DNA of 64,000 bases. It comes from Afipia sp. (GTDB taxonomy: Bacteria; Pseudomonadota; Alphaproteobacteria; Rhizobiales; Xanthobacteraceae). The DNA is taken from assembly GCA_016201045.1 (NCBI GenBank), contig JACQDM010000007.1, positions 428,010-492,009 on the forward strand. Reading direction: 5' to 3'. Below the pieces are notes generated by a model. It worked only from the letters and a program-made list of their open reading frames with translations, made no database searches and was not told where the DNA came from. A program made the position numbers and the translations under genes. Positions within the stretch are counted from its first letter, which is position 1. Each line of letters begins with the position of its first letter. This document shows positions 43,925-52,320 of the stretch, piece after piece.

Positions 43925-45156
43925 TCCGCCGCCTCTTCGATGGCTTGAGACGGCGGCGAGGTCAGTTCGCCGGAAAACGCTTTTTGGAGGATTGACTGTC
44001 TAAGCTCGGCAACGCCTTCGAGCTTCCGCCGATATGCTTGCTCAAGTTCAACCATCGCACTTCGATACGACAGCAACCGCTCAACAATATGCTTTTGGAT
44101 TTCGATAGTTGGTAGTTTGATCTCTATATTCTTGATCTTTTCCAAGCTGAGGTTTTTTTGACGAACTCCTCTTCTCAAATCCAAGACAGCCGCTTTAACG
44201 ACCAACAGTGCATGCAACACAAACACGAGATCGAGAGCAGAGTTTGGCTTTACTCCCGCAATAGCTTGATTGAAGCTCGCTTCTCGATCTGTAATTGACA
44301 TTTTCATCGCCGCGGTATCGTACATTCCGATAAGCAGCGACCGCTTCGGAAATAACTTGGCGTTGGAATTCTCAAGTCCAAGACTAGAGATTTTTTCAAT
44401 CGCATCGGTCGTGACGAGGTCATTTAACTCGCCGGACGAATACCAAGGCAATTTACCATTCCAGTACGCTTTTTGAGCTCGCGATGGCGTACCACCACTC
44501 TGCACCTCGGCAACTTGGCCGAGCTTCTTACTTGGCCAACTCTTTCCTACAGTCCCAAAGGTTGAATTGAGCGCGCTCTCGAACAGCTCCCGCGCGTTCT
44601 TGAGGTTTTTCTCAGCATTGGCGGTCGCGGTCGCCAGCCCAGCAAAGGCCTCGTCCAGAATGGCAACGATGCGCTGCTGTTCTGGGAGCGACGGACGCGG
44701 AACAACAACCGTTCCTAAATTGCTTCGGCTTATGCGTTGCCGCGTGGCGCCCGTTGTGAGCTTCTCGATTTGTTTGAAGTATTCGTTCGACTGAGAGAAA
44801 AAGTAGAAATATTTCGGATCAACTACGTCGCGCTTAAACCGGATGATTGTGCAATCAACCGCCGTAATCATTCTTTCATTGGTCGCAGGTAGCAGGCAGG
44901 ATCGGCCTACCGGGTCGGGCAACCGCGACACTAAGCAATCACCTTCAAATATCTCTGTGCATCGTAATCGCTTGAACGTATCTTCAGACACAAACCGCGC
45001 CTTTTCGGCACGATCTTTGAACTCTCCATTCCCGACGTTTCCGGTCTGTATCAGCCTTATGCCACTCGGGGACTGATCCTTCGTTTCAATCCAGTCCCCG
45101 TCAGCGAATAACTCGCAAACATCTTCCAAGCGTTTGAGTTCGGTCGGCGCCCTCAC
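43921..45156 (-). CDS. hsdS: type I restriction specificity subunit
   Basis: 411 residues with two target-recognition domains, each followed by a conserved helix: first TRQRISRSNLGTVVVPRPSLPEQQRIV then the helical spacer, second NLSLEKIKNIEIKLPTIEIQKH (quoted in two parts). The C-terminal repeat ELRQSILQKAFSGEL is typical. It sets the bipartite DNA target for both modification and restriction. It overlaps hsdM and hsdR by 4 bp each. The N-terminal half is lower in G+C than hsdM, as expected for exchanged recognition domains. Confidence 0.93.
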   Translation of the reverse strand: MRAPTELKRLEDVCELFADGDWIETKDQSPSGIRLIQTGNVGNGEFKDRAEKARFVSEDTFKRLRCTEIFEGDCLVSRLPDPVGRSCLLPATNERMITAVDCTIIRFKRDVVDPKYFYFFSQSNEYFKQIEKLTTGATRQRISRSNLGTVVVPRPSLPEQQRIVAILDEAFAGLATATANAEKNLKNARELFESALNSTFGTVGKSWPSKKLGQVAEVQSGGTPSRAQKAYWNGKLPWYSSGELNDLVTTDAIEKISSLGLENSNAKLFPKRSLLIGMYDTAAMKMSITDREASFNQAIAGVKPNSALDLVFVLHALLVVKAAVLDLRRGVRQKNLSLEKIKNIEIKLPTIEIQKHIVERLLSYRSAMVELEQAYRRKLEGVAELRQSILQKAFSGELTSPPSQAIEEAAE

Positions 45157-46607
45157 AGCATCCTCCCGATGCCGACGAGGATCTCCGCGCTCTCCGCATC
45201 CAGCGCCGCCATCTCGGCGATGATATCCTTCGGGTCACGCAACTCTGTCTCGTCAACCTTGTTGGGGTTCTTCACCGAGAGGTCATAGGTCGTCTTGTCG
45301 ATGCTATTGGCGTTGACCTTCCACGAATTCTCGCTGTCCTTGAACTTGGCCTGCAGCGCGACGAAATCCTTCAGATCGTCGTCGTTGAGTGGATTGGTCT
45401 TGCCGAGATTGCGGCCGGGGTCGAGCTTGTAGAACCAGATTTTCCGGGTGGGCGCGCCCTTCTCGAAGAACAGCACCACGGTCTTCACGCCCGCACCCTG
45501 GAATGTGTTTTGCGGCATATCCAGAACGGTATGCAGACTACAGTTATCCAGAAGCTCCTTGCGCAGTGCTACCGAGGCATTGTCGGTGTTCGATAGGAAC
45601 GTGTTCTTGATGACGATGGCGGCGCGGCCGCCGGCCTTCAGCGACTTGATGAAATGCTGCAGGAAAAGATACGCGGTCTCCGCCGTTTTTATCGGGAAGT
45701 TCTGGTTATAAATCTCCGGCCTCTCCTTGCCGCCAAACGGAGGATTGGCCAATGCGACATCGAAACGATCCTTGTCCTGGATATCGCTGATATTCTCGGC
45801 GAGCGTGTTGGTGTGGACGATGTTCGGCGCCTCGATCCCGTGCAGGATCATGTTCATGATGCCGATCACGTAGGCGAGGCTCTTCTTCTCCTTGCCGAAG
45901 AAGGTCTTCTCCTGAAGTGTCTTGCGCGCGCTCGTCGAGTCCGCTTTCGGCAACAGGTATTCATAGCCTTCGCAAAGGAAGCCGCCCGAGCCGCAGGCGC
46001 CGTCATAGATGCGTTCGCCGATCTTCGGATCGACCACCTTGATCATCGCGCGGATGAGCGGGCGCGGCGTGTAATACTCGCCACCATTGCGACCCGCATT
46101 GCCCATGTTGCGGAGCTTGCCCTCGTAGAGCTCCGACAGCTCGTGCTTTTCCGCCTGCGTGTTGAAGCGGAGTTGGTCGATCAGCTCGAGCGCGTCACGC
46201 AGCGAATATCCAGAGCGGAACTTGTTTTCGATCTCGGAGAAAATTTCGCCGATCTTGTATTCGATGGTGTTCGGTCCCTCCGCGCGGTTGCGGAACCCTT
46301 TCAAGTAGGGGAACAGTTTTTCGTCGACATACTTGATCAGGTCGTCGCCTGTCAGCGCTTTGTCGTAATCGAACGAGCCATCTTTCTTCTTGGGTGCGGC
46401 CCACACTGACCAGCGGTGCTTGGTGTCGATGATCCGTTCGTATTTTTTTCCGGACAGTTCAGCCTTCTGCTCGTTCGTCTTCTCGAGATCGTCGAGATAT
46501 TTAAGAAACAGAATCCAGGAGGTCTGCTCGGTGTAGTCGAGTTCGGTAGCGCAGCCAGCTTCTTTCCAAAGAACGTCGTCGATATTTTTGAAAGTTTGTT
46601 CGAACAA
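45153..46607 (-). CDS. hsdM: type I restriction methyltransferase subunit
   Basis: 484 residues from TTG 46607 behind a G-rich ribosome site. N-terminal HsdM_N (FKNIDDVLWKEAGCATELDY), SAM-binding motif I DGACGSGGFLCEG, and the N6-adenine catalytic motif NPPFGGKE. It methylates the site specified by HsdS to protect host DNA. First gene of the hsdM-hsdS-hsdR operon, all joined by ATGA-type overlaps. Confidence 0.95.
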   Translation of the reverse strand: MFEQTFKNIDDVLWKEAGCATELDYTEQTSWILFLKYLDDLEKTNEQKAELSGKKYERIIDTKHRWSVWAAPKKKDGSFDYDKALTGDDLIKYVDEKLFPYLKGFRNRAEGPNTIEYKIGEIFSEIENKFRSGYSLRDALELIDQLRFNTQAEKHELSELYEGKLRNMGNAGRNGGEYYTPRPLIRAMIKVVDPKIGERIYDGACGSGGFLCEGYEYLLPKADSTSARKTLQEKTFFGKEKKSLAYVIGIMNMILHGIEAPNIVHTNTLAENISDIQDKDRFDVALANPPFGGKERPEIYNQNFPIKTAETAYLFLQHFIKSLKAGGRAAIVIKNTFLSNTDNASVALRKELLDNCSLHTVLDMPQNTFQGAGVKTVVLFFEKGAPTRKIWFYKLDPGRNLGKTNPLNDDDLKDFVALQAKFKDSENSWKVNANSIDKTTYDLSVKNPNKVDETELRDPKDIIAEMAALDAESAEILVGIGRML

Positions 46608-46934
46608 AACTTGCCCCCCGTTTTCGAAACATTAGCAGAGCAGTCTAAGAACGTCATGGGAACAGGTTTGCGAAAGTCGTATCGGCGCCTCTCGGTTATC
46701 CAAGCGGCCTTAGAATTTTCAACTTCCGGCTCGCGAGAGAAGTGCCAGAAAAGCTAGTTTAGCACGTCGTACGTGCAGCACTGCCGTCCAAAGTCCTTAG
46801 AGAATTTCGCGTCTCTAATGACCTTTCGGCAGGTTAGCGGGGCACTCTTAGATTGGTGATCGATGAAAAGAGCCCGCCAGTTAAGGGCATTTTTCTAGGG
46901 CTAAGAGCATTCTTGAATTTTTCGGGAAAGCAGA

Positions 46935-46958
46935 TGGCGGAGAGAGCGGGATTCGAAC
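46935..46958 (-). repeat. tRNA-Ser 3'-end fragment, att-like
   Basis: On the minus strand the 24 nt from GTTCGAAT to the terminal CCGCCA reproduce the T-loop, 3' T-stem, acceptor strand (TCTCTCC), discriminator G and CCA of a tRNA-Ser. The 5' side of the T-stem and everything before it are missing. Such fragments are left as att sites when an element integrates into a tRNA gene. Confidence 0.7.
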
Positions 46959-47015
46959 TGCGCGTACTGCGCCAACTGGTCCGACCCAGTGGGATCTACA
47001 CTGGTTCAGTCACCG

Positions 47016-47240
47016 CGCAGTGGATTATTCTTCGGTCTCCAAGAAGAGTCTCCAGAAAACGGGAATTATTCAACGGATGAGCGGAGACTTTCGGGAATTT
47101 TCCCTCGAAAGCTCGAATCTTGCTGGCGCAGAGACTTGGTGATGTCGAAGAAGCCCGCGGTTGGCGAGCCTTTCGCCTGCAAAAGACGGATATTCTTTGA
47201 TTATCGGACTGGTTGGCTGCAGAATGAGGATTCGAACTCA
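47016..47240. repeat. 225-bp repeat ending in tRNA-Gln-like 3' fragment (copy A)
   Basis: Matches 54363-54587 in the same orientation at roughly 75-80 percent. Shared landmarks are CGCAGTGGATT at the start, AGTCTCCAGAAAACGGGAAT, GCGGAGACTTTCGGGAATTT, CGCAGAGACTT and ATCGGACTG, and the end TGGCTG...GGATTCGAAC. In copy B the end is the 3' part of the intact tRNA-Gln; here the tRNA part (from 47214) is diverged, with a damaged T-stem. Confidence 0.8.
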
Positions 47241-47351
47241 TCCAGTCTGTATCGAACCGGTCTCCGGCGCTTAAAAGTGGAAACGTCGGCAAAAGGCCCT
47301 TTAAATTGAGGCACTTAGTCGGTGCCGTTGTGCCTTTCTCTCGATTTCAAT

Positions 47352-47789
47352 TTAACCGATCGCGACCAGTATTGCACCAGCCGAGATAGAGGCGATGCCG
47401 AGCCAACTCGTCACAGATGGCCGTTCACCCAAAAACGCAAATGCGACGATCGCAACCAACACGACGCTCAATTTGTCGATAGGCGCGACAAGCGACGCCG
47501 GCCCGATTTTGAGAGCGCGAAAATAGCAAAACCACGACACGCCCGTTGCCAGTCCCGACAATCCTAAGAACAGCCATGTCTGACCATCGATGGGGCCGAT
47601 ATTTCTGAACTGACCTGTGGCTAGAACGATGGCGATCAATAAGGCAAGGATCACAACGGTGCGTATCAACGTCGCGATGTCGGACGAAATGTTTGTCACG
47701 CCAACCTTTGCAAAAATCGCGGTAAGCGCAGCGAACGTTGCGGATAGTAGTGCCCAGAATTGCCAGGCATCAAAAAGCTTGGGGTTCAT
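47352..47789 (-). CDS. EamA-type small membrane transporter
   Basis: 145 residues from ATG 47789 with GGAG 6 nt upstream. Four to five membrane helices forming one EamA unit: QFWALLSATFAALTAIFAKV, TVVILALLIAIVLATGQF, GLSGLATGVSWFCYFRALKI and VAFAFLGERPSV..WLGI. Single-unit EamA proteins work as dimers; substrates are metabolites or drugs. It lies 68 bp after feoB in the same direction and could be co-transcribed. Confidence 0.82.
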   Translation of the reverse strand: MNPKLFDAWQFWALLSATFAALTAIFAKVGVTNISSDIATLIRTVVILALLIAIVLATGQFRNIGPIDGQTWLFLGLSGLATGVSWFCYFRALKIGPASLVAPIDKLSVVLVAIVAFAFLGERPSVTSWLGIASISAGAILVAIG

Positions 47790-47857
47790 GATTGTCTCCG
47801 GGAATAAGGGCATAATGACGTTGGCCGAAAGGGCACAACGCCAATGAGCGGATTTCG

Positions 47858-49726
47858 TCAGAGGCGAGTCGCGATCTGGTAGGTGATCAGGCTTGCGAGA
47901 TACGCGAGCGTGAGCATGTAGAAAAATGTAAAGCCCATCCAGCGCCAGCTATTTGTTTCACGCCGAATAACCGCAAGCGTTGAAACGCATTGCGGGGCGA
48001 AAATGTACCAAACAAGGAGCGAAAGCGCTGTAGGAAGGGACCAGTGTTGAGCGAGCGTCTGCCCGATTTGGTCACTGGCCTCCTTACCGCCATCTATGGC
48101 GTAAACAGTGCCCAGCGCAGCAACAGCCACTTCCCGCGCAGCCATACCGGGAATTAAAGCCACAGCTATCTGCCAATTGAATCCTATCGGCGCAACGACC
48201 GGTTCAATAAATTTGCCGATCATCGCAGCAAAGCTGTAATCGATAGCGGGTCCATCAGCGCCGAGTGGTGGGCGCGGCACTGATGCCAGGAACCAGATCA
48301 GCACCATCATTGAAAAAATCGTGGTGCCAGCGCGATGCAGGAACATTTTTGCGCGCGTCCAAAGTCCGATGATGATTCCTTGCACGCGTGGCAGTTTGTA
48401 GTCCGGCAGCTCAAGCATAAACGGTGCAGGTTCGTAGTCGCGAAGCATGAACCACTTCACGAGGAACGATACACCGAGCGCGCTTATCAACCCCACTGCG
48501 TAAAGCCCGAACATCATGAGCCCTTGGAGATTGATCCAGCCTCCTATCGTCTTGGCTGGGATAAACGCAGATATAATAAGCGTATAAACGGGAATGCGCG
48601 CCGAACATGTCATCAAAGGCGCTATCAGCATAGTTGTGAGGCGGTCGCGCGGACTGTCGATCACGCGCGTGGCCATGATGCCAGGGATTGCGCACGCGAA
48701 ACTTGAAAGAAGCGGAATGAAAGCGCGCCCATGCAACCCGGCTCCGCCCATAATGCGGTCCATCAGGAATGCGGCGCGTGCCATGTATCCAAAATCCTCA
48801 AGCAGCAGGATGAAAAGGAACATGATCAGGATTTGCGGAAGGAAAACAATCACGCTTCCGACGCCGGATAGGACGCCGTCCTTGATGAAGCTTAAGATCA
48901 GACCTTCGGGCAGTTCCGCCGCCGCAAATTGCGCGAGCATATCGACCAGCCCGGCAAGTGCGTCCATTTCGGGCTTTGCCCAAGAGAAGACGGCCTGAAA
49001 CATCACAAACAGAATGCCGAAAAGAAGCAACAAGCCCCAAAGCGGATGGAGTGCGACAGCATCAATGCGCGTTGTAAGGGAATCGGGCTTTTTCGCTTCA
49101 GAAACGCTTTCGCGCAGAATACGGTCGGCCTCGCGTTGGGCTGCGCGCAGATCTTGAGCGCGCGGCGGTGACCAAGTCGATGGTTCGGGGCGCGGCTTGG
49201 TCGCGGCAAGCTGATCCAATTTCTCGACAAGTCCGTTAGTCCCGTTGCGTCGAACAGCGGCAGCAGTCGTAACTGGCACAGCGAGGAGCGAAGAAAGCTT
49301 ATCAACGTCGATGGTGATGCCACGACGCTGCGCGATATCGAACATATTGAGGACTAGTATAACCGGACTTCCCGTGCGCTTCAGCTCCAGCAAAAGACGG
49401 ATCGTGAGCCGGAGATTGGTCGCATCACCAACGCAGAGGATGAGTTCGGGTTGTGTTTCCTGCGGATGACGACCAAGCACCACGTCGCGCGTAATGATTT
49501 CATCCGGGCTGCGGCCACGCAATGAATAGGTGCCGGGAAGATCGACGATATTCACGCGGTTGCCACCGGGCGTGATGAAGACGCCTGACTTCCTCTCAAC
49601 GGTTACACCGGGATAATTTGCAACTTTCTGCTTAGCGCCTGTTAGCGCATTGAAAAGCGACGTCTTGCCGGAATTTGGTGTACCGACCAACGCAAATTTC
49701 AACGATTGAAGATCGAGCGTGCTCAC
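47858..49726 (-). CDS. feoB: ferrous iron transporter FeoB
   Basis: 622 residues. N-terminal G protein: G1 GTPNSGKTSLFNALTG, G2 region PGVTVERKSG, G3 DLPGTYSLRG and G4 LNMFD. The C-terminal half has the Gate and core membrane helices (GSVIVFLPQILIMFLFILLL; SSFACAIPGIMATRVI). It imports Fe2+ across the inner membrane. It is shorter than E. coli FeoB by about 150 residues, which fits lack of the extended C-terminus. It follows feoA by 5 bp. Confidence 0.95.
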   Translation of the reverse strand: MSTLDLQSLKFALVGTPNSGKTSLFNALTGAKQKVANYPGVTVERKSGVFITPGGNRVNIVDLPGTYSLRGRSPDEIITRDVVLGRHPQETQPELILCVGDATNLRLTIRLLLELKRTGSPVILVLNMFDIAQRRGITIDVDKLSSLLAVPVTTAAAVRRNGTNGLVEKLDQLAATKPRPEPSTWSPPRAQDLRAAQREADRILRESVSEAKKPDSLTTRIDAVALHPLWGLLLLFGILFVMFQAVFSWAKPEMDALAGLVDMLAQFAAAELPEGLILSFIKDGVLSGVGSVIVFLPQILIMFLFILLLEDFGYMARAAFLMDRIMGGAGLHGRAFIPLLSSFACAIPGIMATRVIDSPRDRLTTMLIAPLMTCSARIPVYTLIISAFIPAKTIGGWINLQGLMMFGLYAVGLISALGVSFLVKWFMLRDYEPAPFMLELPDYKLPRVQGIIIGLWTRAKMFLHRAGTTIFSMMVLIWFLASVPRPPLGADGPAIDYSFAAMIGKFIEPVVAPIGFNWQIAVALIPGMAAREVAVAALGTVYAIDGGKEASDQIGQTLAQHWSLPTALSLLVWYIFAPQCVSTLAVIRRETNSWRWMGFTFFYMLTLAYLASLITYQIATRL

Positions 49727-49731
49727 AAGAA

Positions 49732-50007
49732 TTAACCTGTTACCTGAACAGACAGCGCCTCGCGGCGTCGCAGGGCTATTGTTGCCCCATGGATACGGAT
49801 CGCAATGGGGTCACCGCCGATAGGACCTTCGTGCAGCACTTCAACGCGCGCGCCTTCGACAAAGCCAAACTCAATGAGACGGCGTTCAAGCTCACCGGCA
49901 GAAAGGGCGGAATCCGATACGCCTTTCTCAATGGCGACGATGGTGCCGACGAAACCGCGCGGTACCGAACCAAGCGTCTGGATATTTTTGTCGACCAAGG
50001 CGTCCAT
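49732..50007 (-). CDS. feoA: FeoA, ferrous iron transport accessory
   Basis: 91 residues from ATG 50007. SH3-like FeoA fold: TLGSVPRGFVGTIVAI, RRLIEFGFVEGARVEVLHEG and IAIRIHGATIALRRREA. It supports FeoB function at the membrane. ATG 50007 is preceded immediately by AAGGGGA; a TTG at 50025 in frame would add six residues. Both the ribosome site and the ATG lie in a perfect hairpin (50005-50033), so translation is probably controlled. Confidence 0.93.
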   Translation of the reverse strand: MDALVDKNIQTLGSVPRGFVGTIVAIEKGVSDSALSAGELERRLIEFGFVEGARVEVLHEGPIGGDPIAIRIHGATIALRRREALSVQVTG

Positions 50008-50033
50008 TCCCCTTGATCGCAACAAGGGGAATG
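50005..50033 (-). promoter_or_regulatory. hairpin sequestering feoA start codon and ribosome site
   Basis: In the feoA mRNA CATTCCCCTTG (from 50033) pairs perfectly over 11 bp with CAAGGGGAATG (to 50005), around a 7-nt loop. The second arm holds both the AAGGGGA ribosome binding sequence and the AUG. Such a fold blocks initiation unless opened by temperature, a ligand, a protein or upstream translation. Confidence 0.7.
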
Positions 50034-50055
50034 CTGGTCAACGAACGCACCGCTA

Positions 50056-50072
50056 ACTTAGAACGGTTATAG
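50056..50072 (-). promoter_or_regulatory. half-conserved CTAAGT box upstream of feoA
   Basis: ACTTAGAACGG at 50056-50066 is identical to 52211-52221 in the operator next to the two-component genes. On the minus strand it reads CTATAA-N5-CTAAGT: one perfect and one degenerate hexamer, about 50 bp before the feoA start. An Irr-type iron box (TTAGAAC dyad) is an alternative reading. Confidence 0.4.
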
Positions 50073-50083
50073 ACAGAAGTCGG

Positions 50084-50872
50084 CTAACGTCCCTTCGCCG
50101 GTAGCGCGACGGAACTGTCGTCACCGTGAGACCCGGCTCGTTGCGGAATGAACAAGATCAGCGCGACCATTACGGCAGCTAGAACGAGCGACGCCGTGTA
50201 ACGGCTCAATGCAAGTCCGCCGTTAGCGAGCGGTTTGTCCATGAAGTCGCCAATCGTCGCGCCGAGCGGTCGGGTCAGAATAAACGCGGACCAGAACAGG
50301 ATCGTGTGCGAAATGCGCGTACGAAAGTAAAGGACCGCGATGACGGCGAGCGCTACGCCGAACACAACCGCGCCGCCGAGATAGCCCAAACCAGTGTCGG
50401 CCATCCAGTCGCCGAGTGCGGTGCCAAGCGTCTGCGAAAACAAAATAGCAAACCAGTAGAAGCTTTCTGCCTTCGGTGTGTTGATGCTCTCGACCGAGAT
50501 GGTCCCCGAGGCCCAATGCCAGAGGCAAAGCGACATCATAAGGAGGCTGAACAGGATCGTCGTTCCGCCGAGATAGCCGATGCCAAGGGAGCGATCTACG
50601 AAATCGGCCATGGTCGTGCCCACGGTGGTCGTGGCGACGATAACGCCCCAGTAAAGAAAAGGATGAAACCGTCTCGTTCTTACCTGCGCGATCACGAGCA
50701 CGATAAAGAGGCTGGCAAAAACCGCCGTACCAACGAGGTAGCCTAAATTTAGTGACATCGTGACGGCATCGCCGCCGGTTTCGCCAAGGGTGGTGGCGAA
50801 GATTTTGATGAGCCAGAAGCCCAAGGTGACGGCGGGTACTTTGCCAAGCTCTTGTTTATCAATGGTCTGCAT
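50084..50872 (-). CDS. COG4705-type membrane protein (second paralog)
   Basis: 262 residues from ATG 50872. About eight membrane helices in an internally repeated pattern, each unit containing a turn like TTLGETGGDAVT, TTVGTTMADFVDR, QTLGTALGDWMAD and RPLGATIGDFMDKP: conserved G-x-x-x-[AG]-D pairs that could line a membrane path. This is the uncharacterised COG4705 group. It is about 45-50 percent alike to the protein at 51374-52138. Likely part of a three-gene unit controlled by the divergent two-component system. Confidence 0.8.
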   Translation of the reverse strand: MQTIDKQELGKVPAVTLGFWLIKIFATTLGETGGDAVTMSLNLGYLVGTAVFASLFIVLVIAQVRTRRFHPFLYWGVIVATTTVGTTMADFVDRSLGIGYLGGTTILFSLLMMSLCLWHWASGTISVESINTPKAESFYWFAILFSQTLGTALGDWMADTGLGYLGGAVVFGVALAVIAVLYFRTRISHTILFWSAFILTRPLGATIGDFMDKPLANGGLALSRYTASLVLAAVMVALILFIPQRAGSHGDDSSVALPAKGR

Positions 50873-50895
50873 GGTGACTCCAGAAAAACGACGGC

Positions 50896-50914
50896 GGCGG
50901 CCCTTAGGGCCGCC
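50896..50914 (-). other. intercistronic hairpin
   Basis: GGCGGCCC and GGGCCGCC around a TTA/TAA loop form an 8-bp GC stem between the small exported protein gene (stop 50938) and the second COG4705 gene (start 50872). No T-run follows, so it may tune or stabilise the mRNA. Confidence 0.55.
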
Positions 50915-50937
50915 ACCGAACCGGGGTTGCATCGCGT

Positions 50938-51348
50938 TCACGACTTGCCGCTTACGTTGTCCATCGTGGTGAGAAGATCAGCGAGGGACTTCTTGCATGT
51001 GGCGGCATCAGGCTTCGAGGCGCGAAGGTCTGACAGCGCGCGATCGATGGCCTTGTCGACCGTGTGCCAATCGCTCGCCGCGCGAGGCTTCAAACCAGCT
51101 TCCGCTTCGTCCCACATCGTTTCGAGGTCTTTGATCCGAGTCTTCGCGGCGGAAAGATCATTGTTGTCCACGAGCCCTTGCGTATCCACGACGATGGCGC
51201 GGAATTTTGTAAGATCGCCGAGGGCGGATGGCGTAGCAGCCTGAGCGGCTGCGAGCCACGACCAGCGACCGCTGGATCGGTGAATGCCATGCACAGGTGC
51301 AAGTGCGATGCCGACAAGCGCAATGGCGACGATAGGTTTCAACCTCAT
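50938..51348 (-). CDS. small exported helical protein
   Basis: 136 residues from ATG 51348 with AAGGAG 7 nt upstream. A signal peptide ([21 protein letters not shown], cleavage probably near AQA) precedes a helical domain: [38 protein letters not shown] and [16 protein letters not shown] single cysteine near the end. It lies between two COG4705 genes, so a periplasmic role with them is likely; function unknown. Confidence 0.7.
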   Translation of the reverse strand: MRLKPIVAIALVGIALAPVHGIHRSSGRWSWLAAAQAATPSALGDLTKFRAIVVDTQGLVDNNDLSAAKTRIKDLETMWDEAEAGLKPRAASDWHTVDKAIDRALSDLRASKPDAATCKKSLADLLTTMDNVSGKS

Positions 51349-51373
51349 GGTGGTCTCCTTTTTGACGAGAGGT

Positions 51374-52138
51374 TTACTGGGCGGGTTGACGTGATTCATC
51401 GGGGCGCACGCTCAAGGCAGCGACGAGAAGCACGATGACGATCAGGAAGGTGACGCTGGTGATGATGGTGCCAAAGCCCAAGCCACCATAGTCCTTCGAT
51501 TGTGAGAGAAGATCGCCGAGCGATGCACCCAGCGGACGCGTCAGGATGTAGGCAACCCAGAACGAGAGGATTGCGTTTGCACCGAACCAATAGGCTGTGA
51601 AGACAAGTGCGATGAGGCCGCCGAAGACCAGCACACCGATGCGGAAGCCAAGGCCAAGAGCTTCGGTTGCAAGGTCGCCCGCTGCGGTGCCGAGCGCGAA
51701 CGTGAAGAGTATGGCGAGCCAATAGAAGAGCTCACGACGACGCGTAAAGATCGTATGGATCGAAAGCGTATGTTCGGACCGATACCAGATGGCAAACGTG
51801 AACATGAGCGCTGTGGCAAAGACGGCCGTGCTTACATAAAGGCTGATACCTAGCCCATCTGTCAGAGCGTCCGTGATCTGCGTGCCAACCACACTCACAA
51901 GGACGACCGTGATCCAATAAATCCACGGCACGTACTTCTTCATGCGAACTTGCAGCGCCAGCACCAAGACAAGGAGCGCGGCCATAATTCCGCCTGTCGC
52001 GGCGGTCCCAAGCCCCACATGCACGGCAAGATAGTCCGCGCCGGTTTCACCAACGGTCGTCGATAGAATTTTAATAAGCCAGAAGATGGCCGTGACTTCC
52101 GGGACTTTATTGAGCGTCTGTTTAGCCGGGTTGTGCAT
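51374..52138 (-). CDS. COG4705-type membrane protein (first paralog)
   Basis: 254 residues from ATG 52138. Multi-helix membrane protein with the same repeated turns as its neighbour ([51 protein letters not shown]). First gene of a leftward unit with the small exported protein and the second paralog. Its promoter carries ACTTAG-N5-ACTTAG (52200-52216), mirrored by a similar box before the divergent response regulator, so it is probably the main target of that regulator. Confidence 0.8.
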   Translation of the reverse strand: MHNPAKQTLNKVPEVTAIFWLIKILSTTVGETGADYLAVHVGLGTAATGGIMAALLVLVLALQVRMKKYVPWIYWITVVLVSVVGTQITDALTDGLGISLYVSTAVFATALMFTFAIWYRSEHTLSIHTIFTRRRELFYWLAILFTFALGTAAGDLATEALGLGFRIGVLVFGGLIALVFTAYWFGANAILSFWVAYILTRPLGASLGDLLSQSKDYGGLGFGTIITSVTFLIVIVLLVAALSVRPDESRQPAQ

Positions 52139-52199
52139 TCCATCTCTCTCGCAAATCAGCACCACGCTTGGAGTGGCGAGCGAGACGATGGGTCGGCAA

Positions 52200-52216
52200 A
52201 CTTAGGGGCTACTTAG
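52200..52216 (-). promoter_or_regulatory. direct-repeat operator, leftward box
   Basis: ACTTAG (52200-52205), 5 nt, ACTTAG (52211-52216); on the minus strand CTAAGT-N5-CTAAGT, about 62 bp before the COG4705 start. The 11-bp period is the classic spacing of OmpR/PmrA-family dimers. Confidence 0.65.
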
Positions 52217-52267
52217 AACGGAAAACGGCTGGATTCGAGCGCAATCCGCGCTTGTCCGTACTATACC

Positions 52268-52284
52268 CTAAGTCAGCGCTAAGT
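52268..52284 (+). promoter_or_regulatory. direct-repeat operator, rightward box
   Basis: CTAAGT (52268-52273), CAGCG, CTAAGT (52279-52284), 36 bp before the response regulator start. Same hexamer and spacing as the leftward box, in the opposite orientation, suggesting autoregulation. Confidence 0.65.
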
Positions 52285-52320
52285 TAGTTCACCGAGGAAG
52301 GGAACGGTCGGCACGACCTC

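Larger units (their letters stand above)
46608..47351. other. gene-free island border with tRNA-derived fragments
   Basis: About 740 bp without a credible gene. 46608-46930 must hold the hsd promoter. The rest contains a tRNA-Ser 3' fragment, a 225-bp repeat and a tRNA-Gln-like 3' fragment (listed separately). Short frames here are translations of these non-coding repeats. Confidence 0.6.

Noticed and set aside
42539..43948. 469-residue frame opposite hsdR
   Set aside because: Antisense shadow of a clear hsdR gene.
37038..46607. CRISPR array or toxin-antitoxin pair in the defence block
   Set aside because: No regular short repeats with spacers and no recognisable toxin gene; only the modification and restriction genes are supported.
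46853..47309. Short frames of 75 to 106 residues near the hsd border
   Set aside because: They translate the tRNA-derived fragments and the 225-bp repeat.
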